Below, in pieces: positions 1-5,085 of a stretch of 5,319 nucleotides of DNA (its first letter is position 1; each line of letters begins with the position of its first letter). A model generated the notes under the pieces. It did not search any database. It was not told where the DNA came from and saw only the letters and a program-made list of their open reading frames with translations. This stretch comes from Acidobacteriota bacterium. Lineage in GTDB: Bacteria > Acidobacteriota > Vicinamibacteria > Vicinamibacterales > 2-12-FULL-66-21. The stretch spans positions 1-5,319 of the forward strand of contig JACCXG010000519.1 of the NCBI GenBank assembly GCA_013697225.1, read 5' to 3'. Both the position numbers and the translations under genes were made by a program.

Positions 1-1286
1 TGGGGCGGGAGATCAGGACCCTCGAACGGCAGGAGCCCGTCGAGGGGCAGAGAGTCCAGCTCACTATCGATGCGGACCTGCAGAAGGCGGCCGAGGACGG
101 CTTCCGCCACTTCGGGTACAACGGCGCAGCGGTCGTGCTCGATCCGAACTCGGGCGAGGTGCTGTCACTGGTGAGCCTGCCCGCGTTCGACCCGAACAAG
201 TTCGCGGTGGGGATCGACCTTCCCAGCTGGTCCGCTCTGACGACAGACAAGCTCAAGCCGCTGCGGAACCGGGCGCTCCAGGGGACCTACTCGCCCGGAT
301 CCACATTCAAGATCGTGGTTGCCGCGGCCGCCCTGGAGGAAGGGCTCGTCACTCCGGAGCATCGCATCTTCTGTGGCGGCGGCGGGGTTTTCTACGGGCG
401 CTACTTCCAGTGCCACCTGAAGCGTGGCCACGGCAGCGTGGACATGCGTCACGCGATCGAGAAGTCGTGCAACGTCTACTTCTACACCCTCGGAAACATG
501 CTCGGGGTGGACAGGATCCACAAGTGGGCGTCGCTTCTGGGCCTGGGCGAGAAGAACAACATCGACCTGCCCAACGAGGTGAGGGGCCTGGTGCCGTCGA
601 CTGAATGGAAGCGGCGGGTCATGAAGGACAAGTGGTACGCCGGCGAGACCATCTCCGTGGCCATCGGCCAGGGCCAGGTCAACGTCACCCCGCTTTCGCT
701 GGCGGTGATGATGATGACCATCGCCAACGGCGGGACCCGCTACACGCCGCACGTTCTGAAAGCCTTCGACAACGGGAACGGGTGGACTCCGGCGCAGACG
801 CCTCCGCCGCTGTCGAACGTCGACATGAAGGACTCGACCGTCAAGGCGCTGCACGATGGTCTCTGGATGGCGGTGAACGCTGCGGGAACGGCCGGTCGCG
901 CCCGGATTGCCGGCCGCGACGTCTCCGGGAAGACCGGCACCGCTCAGGTGATCTCCCTCCAGGGCGCCAAGGCGATGAAGGGCAAGATGGAGGTCCGGGA
1001 CCACGGGTGGTTCGTGTTCTTCGCGCCGCGGGACAACCCGGTCCTGGCGGGGGTCATCTTCGCCGAACACTCTGAACACGGCTATCTGGGGGCCCCCATC
1101 GCGAAGCACGTGATCGAGACGTACTACGCAAAGCTGGAGGGAAAGCCCCTGCCCGAGCTGCAGAAGCCGACGGCTCCTCCCGTTGCGCCACGTCCGGCCG
1201 GTCCGGCGACCACCGTCGCGACGGCCGAGGTCTCCTCCCCGGCGCCGGGTGGCGTGAGAGCTTCGCCGCGGGAGTCCCGGCCGTGA
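1..1286 (+). CDS. mrdA: Penicillin-binding protein 2, peptidoglycan D,D-transpeptidase (5'-partial)
   Basis: Class B penicillin-binding protein that cross-links peptidoglycan stem peptides in the periplasm as RodA's partner in the elongasome. The reading frame is open from base 3 (bases 1-2 belong to a preceding codon), so the cytoplasmic tail, membrane anchor and pedestal domain lie outside the window; about 427 residues remain. The visible part begins in the linker 'EGQRVQLTIDADLQ' that precedes the transpeptidase domain. All three active-site motifs are present: SxxK as STFK with the nucleophile Ser at 300-302 (context YSPGSTFK), SxN as SCN at 465-473, and KTG at 930-938 (context SGKTGTAQ). 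Two Cys (372-374, 411-413), a His (429-431) and the Cys of SCN (468-470) form a likely metal site. The last 45 or so residues (from about 1143) are a Pro/Ala-rich tail. The stop TGA is at 1284-1286, and rodA follows on the same strand, which supports one operon. PBP2 is favoured over PBP3/FtsI by the adjoining RodA and the sequence around the motifs. Confidence 0.96.
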   Translation, partial: GREIRTLERQEPVEGQRVQLTIDADLQKAAEDGFRHFGYNGAAVVLDPNSGEVLSLVSLPAFDPNKFAVGIDLPSWSALTTDKLKPLRNRALQGTYSPGSTFKIVVAAAALEEGLVTPEHRIFCGGGGVFYGRYFQCHLKRGHGSVDMRHAIEKSCNVYFYTLGNMLGVDRIHKWASLLGLGEKNNIDLPNEVRGLVPSTEWKRRVMKDKWYAGETISVAIGQGQVNVTPLSLAVMMMTIANGGTRYTPHVLKAFDNGNGWTPAQTPPPLSNVDMKDSTVKALHDGLWMAVNAAGTAGRARIAGRDVSGKTGTAQVISLQGAKAMKGKMEVRDHGWFVFFAPRDNPVLAGVIFAEHSEHGYLGAPIAKHVIETYYAKLEGKPLPELQKPTAPPVAPRPAGPATTVATAEVSSPAPGGVRASPRESRP

Positions 1287-1355
1287 CCGACAGCCCTCCC
1301 CCTACGGCTGGATCACTCACCCCGGCAGGTGGCCGGCTTTCCGGGTCCTGAACGC

Positions 1356-2465
1356 ATGTTCGACCGCCGCCTCTACTTCCACGTGGACTGGCTCCTGCTA
1401 GGGGCCGTGCTGCTCATTGCCGCAATCGGGGCCATGATGATTTACAGCACGACCTACCGGGTCCTGCCGGACGGCACCGGGTACGCGGGGCGCGAGTTCT
1501 GGACACAGCTGTACGCCATCGGGCTGGGTGGGGTCGTGCTGCTCCTCTTCCTGACGATCGACTACCGGGCATTCGCCGAGCACTCGCTGTTCCTGTACGG
1601 GGGGCTGCTCGCCCTGCTGCTTTTCGTGCTCGTTGCGGGGGACAGCGCCGGCGGGGCGCAGCGGTGGATTGCGCTCGGGCCATTCAAGTTCCAGCCCTCG
1701 GAGTTCGGCCGGATCACGCTGGCGCTGATCCTCGCGATGTACTTCGGCGAGAACCGCCGTGGCGCCAGGAATCCATCCGATCTGGTACTCGGCGGGATAT
1801 TCGCGCTCGTCCCCATCCTGATGATTGCCAGGCAGCCGGACCTCGGCACGGCGGTCACGCTCATCCCGATCTACCTGGGCATTGCCTATCTGGGCGGCCT
1901 GCGGCTGCGGCTGCTGGTGATTGCGGCCGCTGTCGCAATCCTGCTCACCCCCCTTGCGTGGAACTTTGCGCTCAAGGACTACCAGAAATCCCGGATCGTC
2001 ATCTTCATGGATCCGCAGCAGGATCCCCGGGGCGCCGGCTACCAGCCGATCCAGGCGCGCGTCACGGTGGGCTCTGGCGGGCTGACCGGCAAAGGGTTCA
2101 TGAACGGCACGCAGGGGCAGTACAAATTCCTGCCGGTCGCCCACAACGATTTCATCTTCTCGGTTCTCGCGGAGGAGCACGGCTTCCTGGGCGTGCTCGT
2201 CGTACTCGGGCTCTATCTGTTCGTCATTGTCCGGTCGCTTGAAGCGGCACGGCTTGCCAAGGACCGCATCGGGGCGTACCTGGTCGGAGGAATCATCGCG
2301 GGGTTTTCGTTCCAGGTGATCTATAACATCACCATGTCCGCCGGGCTTGCCCCGGTCAAAGGCTTGACGCTCCCGCTCATGAGCTATGGCGGGTCGTCGA
2401 TGATCGCGACGCTCGCGGCCTTTGGTCTCATCCTGAACGTCAGGATGCGGCGGTTCACCAACTGA
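1356..2465 (+). CDS. rodA: RodA, SEDS family peptidoglycan glycosyltransferase
   Basis: Polytopic inner-membrane enzyme that polymerises lipid II into glycan strands during side-wall growth and acts as a complex with PBP2. From the ATG at 1356 it is 369 residues, very close to E. coli RodA (370). Family hallmarks in order (ATG numbering) are an N-terminal membrane segment after MFDRRLYFHVDW, FQPSE near residues 112-116, RQPDLGTA near 159-166, the long extracellular loop with GSGGLTGKGF, the motif HNDFIF whose Asp265 (2148-2150) matches the catalytic Asp262 of E. coli, and PLMSYGGSS at 340-348. Hydrophobic stretches fit the usual ten membrane segments. An in-frame GTG at 1329 would add nine residues (378 total). 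I prefer ATG 1356 because Acidobacteriota-type RodA proteins, as I recall them, start MF(D/E)RR and the catalytic Asp then falls at the family position. Neither start has a clear Shine-Dalgarno sequence. RodA is preferred over FtsW because of the adjoining PBP2. Confidence 0.96.
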   Translation: MFDRRLYFHVDWLLLGAVLLIAAIGAMMIYSTTYRVLPDGTGYAGREFWTQLYAIGLGGVVLLLFLTIDYRAFAEHSLFLYGGLLALLLFVLVAGDSAGGAQRWIALGPFKFQPSEFGRITLALILAMYFGENRRGARNPSDLVLGGIFALVPILMIARQPDLGTAVTLIPIYLGIAYLGGLRLRLLVIAAAVAILLTPLAWNFALKDYQKSRIVIFMDPQQDPRGAGYQPIQARVTVGSGGLTGKGFMNGTQGQYKFLPVAHNDFIFSVLAEEHGFLGVLVVLGLYLFVIVRSLEAARLAKDRIGAYLVGGIIAGFSFQVIYNITMSAGLAPVKGLTLPLMSYGGSSMIATLAAFGLILNVRMRRFTN

Positions 2466-2480
2466 CGAGGGTCGGCTCAA

Positions 2481-2563
2481 AACGCCCAACGCCCAACGCC
2501 CAACGCCCACCAGAACCCACGGACATATCGGCCTTGGGAGTTGGGAGTTGGGCGTTGGGAGTT
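2481..2563. repeat. Heptamer tandem repeats forming a long imperfect inverted repeat
   Basis: The left arm (2481-2508) is four exact tandem copies of AACGCCC. The right arm (2536-2563) is four units of the complementary register: GGGAGTT, GGGAGTT, GGGCGTT, GGGAGTT. The arms can pair over 28 bp with only three mismatches (A opposite G in the three GGGAGTT units) around a 27-base spacer (2509-2535). The element starts 16 bases after the rodA stop. GGGCGTT-type heptamer repeats occur between genes in some Acidobacteriota genomes as I recall; that is memory, not a search. The 7-base period makes every frame through it encode spurious Gly/Val/Leu/Trp-rich peptides. A short run GACGCTTTT follows the right arm, so a role as transcription terminator after rodA is possible but the T run is only four bases. 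Confidence 0.9.
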
Positions 2564-2619
2564 GACGCTTTTATGAGCTGCCCCGCAGTTTCCGAATTCT
2601 CAGCGGCTAGCGGAGAGAT

Positions 2620-2624
2620 GGAGG
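2620..2624 (+). promoter_or_regulatory. Possible Shine-Dalgarno of a short reading frame upstream of rng
   Basis: GGAGG at 2620-2624 lies eight bases before an ATG at 2633, which is ideal spacing. The frame encodes a Met-rich hydrophobic start (MFAMLTIIVAMTAL), then Arg/Pro-rich sequence, and runs to a stop at 2936-2938. It overlaps the first 176 bases of rng in another frame. The C-terminal two thirds look like out-of-frame translation and not a real protein. I do not call a gene here, but the initiation signal is better than that of several real genes in the window. Confidence 0.3.
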
Positions 2625-2680
2625 TCATCGGCATGTTCGCCATGCTCACCATAATCGTGGCCATGACGGCGCTGCAGCGC

Positions 2681-2699
2681 GCCGGGCGTCCCGCCCGGC
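2681..2699 (+). promoter_or_regulatory. Strong GC hairpin in the region upstream of rng
   Basis: GCCGGGCG (2681-2688) and CGCCCGGC (2692-2699) are perfect reverse complements around a three-base loop. Immediately before it lies the 12-base perfect palindrome GCGCTGCAGCGC (2669-2680). No T run follows, so it does not look like a complete intrinsic terminator. It sits 63 bases before the rng ATG and would be in the 5' leader if transcription starts upstream. A leader hairpin has an established role in autoregulation of E. coli rne; such a role here is inference. Confidence 0.55.
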
Positions 2700-2730
2700 C
2701 TCTGCGCGTGCGCCCGTCCGCCCCGGTGGT

Positions 2731-2754
2731 CTCCGCGCCCGCACACCAGCGGAG
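2731..2754 (+). promoter_or_regulatory. rng ribosome binding site inside a potential hairpin
   Basis: GGAG at 2751-2754, eight bases before the ATG at 2763, is the Shine-Dalgarno sequence that supports that start. GCGGAG (2749-2754) is exactly complementary to CTCCGC (2731-2736), so a 6-bp stem with a 12-base loop would hide the whole binding site. The pairing is seen directly; whether it forms or regulates translation is inferred. Confidence 0.5.
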
Positions 2755-2762
2755 CTTCATTC

Positions 2763-4391
2763 ATGAACAAGGAGATGATCATCTCCTCCGGCGATCACGA
2801 CACACGTGTCGCCATTCTCGAGGACGATCAGGTCGTCGAGCTCTTCATCGAGCGCGAACGCTCGCGGGGCGTTGTCGGGAACATCTACAAGGGACGGGTC
2901 TCCAAGGTCCTCCCGGGGATGCAGTCGTCTTTCGTTGACATCGGGTTCGAGCGGGATGCGTTCCTCTACGTCACGGAGGTCGTGAACACCCTCGAGCAGT
3001 TCGATCGGCTCGAGTCAGGGGAAGAGGAAGAAGCCGAGCCGGCAGCCGAGCCGTTGGCCGAGCCTGTGGAGGTCCGCAACGGCGAGGGGACAGGGAACGG
3101 TGTCCCTGTCGCCGACGCCGCACCGGCAGCGCCGGCGGAAGAGCGCGGGGAACGCCGCGGCCACGACCGCCCGGAAGCCAAGATTGAAGACCTGCTGAAG
3201 GAAGGGCAGGAGGTGCTCGTCCAGGTCGTGAAGGAGCCGCTCGGCACGAAGGGTGCCCGGGTGACGTCGCACGTCACGATGCCGGGCCGCTTCCTGGTCT
3301 TCATGCCCACAGTGGACCACGTGGGTGTCTCGCGCAAGATCGAGTCACGCGAGGAGCGGGGCCGCCTCCGCGGGATCGTCAAGGCGTTCCGTGAAACACA
3401 CGGGTTCACCGGCGGGGTCATCATCCGCACCGCAGCCGCCGGCCGCTCCGAAGCGGACATCGTCAGCGACCTTTCCTACTTCCATCAGATCTGGACGGAG
3501 ATCCGGCAGAAGATGGAGGCCCGCCGTCCTCCTGCGGTCCTGTTCCAGGAGCAGAGCCTTGTCACGAAGCTGCTCCGCGATCTGCTCACCGAGGATTACA
3601 GCTCCATCAAGATAGACGACGAGGCGGAGCACCGGCGGGTGGTGGCGCTCATCGAGCGGATCATGCCGAGCCTGCTCCCGCGCGTGAAGCTGTACTCGAA
3701 GCCGTTTCCCATCTTCGAGGAGTACGGCGTCCAGGCGGAGATCGACAAAGCGCTTCGCAGCAAGGTGTGGCTGAAATCCGGCGGCTACCTTGTCATCAAC
3801 CAGACCGAGGCGCTCGTCGCCATCGACGTGAATACCGGGCGTTACGTGGGGAAGCGTACTGGCCGGCTCGAGGACACCATCGTCAAGACCAACCTGGAGG
3901 CCGTCAAGGAAATCGTCAGGCAGATCCGGCTTCGGGACCTCGGCGGAATCATCGTCCTCGACCTGATTGACATGGAGGAGAAGAAGAACCGGCAAAAGGT
4001 CTTCCAGGAAGTCGAGAAGGAGATGCGGCGCGACCGCTCCCCCTCGAAGGCGCTGCAGGTTTCCGACTTCGGGCTGGTGATCGTCACCAGGAAGCGGGTG
4101 AAGCAGAGCCTGGAGCGCCAGCTCACTGAGCCATGCCCGTATTGTTCGGGCTCGGGCACCATCAAGTCGGCGTTCACCATCTGCTACGAGATCCTCACCG
4201 AGATGCGGAAGGTGGGGCGGGATCTCGACGGCCAGGGAGTGCTGCTGCGGGTCAACCCCGACATCGCGCGGGCGTTCAGGGAGGAGGAGAGTGCGCTGCT
4301 GCGGGACCTCGAGGGGATGCTGGGGAAGAAGGTGACGATCAAGCCGGACTCACATCTTCATCACGAGCAGTTCGACGTGATGGCGATGTGA
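2763..4391 (+). CDS. rng: Ribonuclease E/G family endoribonuclease (RNase G type)
   Basis: Cytoplasmic single-strand-specific endoribonuclease that cuts AU-rich sites in rRNA precursors and mRNAs. The protein has 542 residues, longer than E. coli RNase G (489), and lacks the long disordered scaffold tail of RNase E. Visible parts are an N-terminal RNase H-like start (MIISSGDHDTRVAILED), an S1 domain in two pieces (about 35-75 and 140-182), a 5'-sensor element IIRT with Arg222 and Thr223 matching R169/T170 of RNase E, and the DNase I-like catalytic domain. The Mg-binding Asp355 (AIDVNTG, 3825-3827) and Asp400 (VLDLIDME, 3960-3962) match D303 and D346 of RNase E. CPYC at 458-461 is the Zn-link. 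About residues 80-140 form a Glu/Ala/Pro-rich insertion inside the S1 domain, which accounts for much of the extra length. ATG 2763 is chosen because GGAG lies eight bases upstream; the in-frame ATG at 2775 has AAGGAG too close. A 297-base gap from rodA suggests its own promoter or regulation. Confidence 0.95.
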   Translation: MNKEMIISSGDHDTRVAILEDDQVVELFIERERSRGVVGNIYKGRVSKVLPGMQSSFVDIGFERDAFLYVTEVVNTLEQFDRLESGEEEEAEPAAEPLAEPVEVRNGEGTGNGVPVADAAPAAPAEERGERRGHDRPEAKIEDLLKEGQEVLVQVVKEPLGTKGARVTSHVTMPGRFLVFMPTVDHVGVSRKIESREERGRLRGIVKAFRETHGFTGGVIIRTAAAGRSEADIVSDLSYFHQIWTEIRQKMEARRPPAVLFQEQSLVTKLLRDLLTEDYSSIKIDDEAEHRRVVALIERIMPSLLPRVKLYSKPFPIFEEYGVQAEIDKALRSKVWLKSGGYLVINQTEALVAIDVNTGRYVGKRTGRLEDTIVKTNLEAVKEIVRQIRLRDLGGIIVLDLIDMEEKKNRQKVFQEVEKEMRRDRSPSKALQVSDFGLVIVTRKRVKQSLERQLTEPCPYCSGSGTIKSAFTICYEILTEMRKVGRDLDGQGVLLRVNPDIARAFREEESALLRDLEGMLGKKVTIKPDSHLHHEQFDVMAM

Positions 4392-4405
4392 GGAGGACAA
4401 CGGTG
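4391..4405 (+). promoter_or_regulatory. Strong Shine-Dalgarno plus GTG after rng, with no recognisable gene
   Basis: AGGAGG at 4391-4396 overlaps the final base of the rng stop and is followed six bases later by GTG at 4403. The frame it opens encodes 51 residues rich in Gly, Pro, Ser and Arg and stops at 4556-4558, overlapping the 3' end of the convergent gene at 4482. The peptide resembles no family I know and looks non-coding. In many bacteria rng or rne is followed by rplU; the signal may be a remnant of a lost downstream gene, or chance. Confidence 0.4.
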
Positions 4406-4481
4406 CCGCAGAGCCGTGGTGCGGCGGCCACGCCGGGGAAGGCTGGCGCGCCGCACCCTCTGAACTGGACTGCCTGGCGGC

Positions 4482-4988
4482 CTAGCGGCTTGCCGACGGG
4501 GTGGTGCCCCCGCCGCCAATCGGGAAGTGCATCAAGTAGTGGTTGCCCCCCCGGTTGATCCAGACGCGGAGGTATTCGTTCCCCCGGAGCACCTGAACCT
4601 TCGACCCGCCCGACGGCGGAGGCGCATCCTTGACGACCATCTTGATCTCGGCCTGTGGCACGATGTTCACCACTTCGCGTCCGCGAACGGTGCCGCCCTG
4701 CACGAACTCGGCCCAGCGGGCGAGTTCCTGCGTGGTACCGACCGCGTCGGGCTTGGCCGGCTCTGCCGTCAGGCGCACCTGGTAGGTGCCTGCCGGCAGC
4801 GACTTGCCGTCAGCACTCACGGCGCGGGGCAAGCGCACGCTTCCAAGCGCCACATCTCCTCCCGGGACCGTCGGAGCTGCCGCTGTCGCCGGCTGCTGAT
4901 TCGGCGCCGTGTGCTGTGCCGACGCCGTACTCCCGGCCGCGGCAAGGGCCCCCGCGAGAGCACAGACAAGAACCCACTGTTTCTTCAT
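4482..4988 (-). CDS. Exported protein of unknown function (168 aa)
   Basis: I do not recognise the family. From the ATG at 4988 the protein has 168 residues. It starts with a classic Sec signal peptide: MKK, a hydrophobic core (about residues 5-18) and a likely cleavage after ASA at residue 24, giving a mature protein beginning at Gln25. There is no lipobox, so it should be periplasmic or secreted. A Pro/Ala/Gln/Thr-rich linker (25-44) leads to a probable beta-rich domain containing LPAGTYQVRLT (64-74), GREVVNIVPQ (103-112), a Pro/Gly/Ser-rich loop (122-129) and EYLRVWINRGGNHYLMHFP (138-156), then a short Gly/Thr/Ser tail. Start choice: GAGGAG (minus strand, 4998-5003) lies nine bases before ATG 4988, whereas it abuts the other in-frame ATG at 4997 with no spacing, so the three-residue longer version is unlikely. 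The gene converges on rng with 90 bases between stops. A consensus -10 box lies about 40 bases upstream. Confidence 0.85.
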   Translation of the reverse strand: MKKQWVLVCALAGALAAAGSTASAQHTAPNQQPATAAAPTVPGGDVALGSVRLPRAVSADGKSLPAGTYQVRLTAEPAKPDAVGTTQELARWAEFVQGGTVRGREVVNIVPQAEIKMVVKDAPPPSGGSKVQVLRGNEYLRVWINRGGNHYLMHFPIGGGGTTPSASR

Positions 4989-4997
4989 AGCCACCAT

Positions 4998-5003
4998 CTC
5001 CTC
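4998..5003 (-). promoter_or_regulatory. Ribosome binding site deciding the start of the exported protein
   Basis: On the minus strand GAGGAG is followed by ATGGTGGCT and then ATG at 4988. Nine-base spacing to the second ATG and zero spacing to the first favours the second, which also begins the signal peptide in the usual MKK form. Confidence 0.7.
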
Positions 5004-5024
5004 GAAGCCTGCGTCACGTCACCG

Positions 5025-5037
5025 GGCATTATATGCC
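5025..5037 (-). promoter_or_regulatory. Probable -10 promoter element within a small palindrome
   Basis: The minus strand carries a perfect TATAAT (plus-strand 5028-5033), rare in this GC-rich DNA, placed to start transcription near 5020, about 30 bases before the ATG at 4988. It is embedded in the inverted repeat GGCAT-ATA-ATGCC (5025-5037). No convincing -35 hexamer is found 16-18 bases upstream; the candidates are poor matches to TTGACA. The TTGACG that lies three bases before TATAAT is too close to serve. Promoter for the exported-protein gene is the best reading. Confidence 0.5.
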
Positions 5038-5085
5038 GTCAAGTGGCACATTGCGTCCCTGGCTTCCGGAGCAACTCCCGTGCCT

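Noticed and set aside
165..1109. Long minus-strand open frame opposite mrdA (314 codons)
   Set aside because: It lies wholly antisense to a gene with intact active-site motifs; its Arg/His/Val/Pro-rich product is typical of antisense frames in GC-rich DNA.
1398..2510. Long minus-strand open frame opposite rodA (370 codons)
   Set aside because: The product is hydrophilic and rich in Arg/Glu/Gln/Pro, the mirror of a membrane protein's codons; rodA on the plus strand has every family motif.
2481..2563. CRISPR array
   Set aside because: Units are seven bases with no spacers; this is a short tandem and inverted repeat.
2562..2590. rng promoter with TTGACG at 2562 as -35
   Set aside because: No acceptable -10 hexamer at 16-18 bases; the later CATAAT at 2650-2655 lacks a -35.
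2455..2760. Minus-strand 101-codon frame through the rodA-rng gap
   Set aside because: Its composition comes from the heptamer repeat (GRWALGVG-like peptide), with no ribosome binding site or family match.
3345..3995. Minus-strand open frame opposite rng (216 codons)
   Set aside because: Antisense to the catalytic domain of rng, with no family resemblance.
4405..4425. Terminator hairpin between the convergent genes (GCCGCA / TGCGGC)
   Set aside because: Six-base-pair stem with no T run on either strand; too weak to call.
5033..5044. Minus-strand TTGACG just before TATAAT as a -35/-10 pair
   Set aside because: The hexamers are only three bases apart, which RNA polymerase cannot use.
5068..5078. 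Terminator after the DUF4097 gene (GGAG / CTCC)
   Set aside because: Only four base pairs, with no T run on the minus strand.
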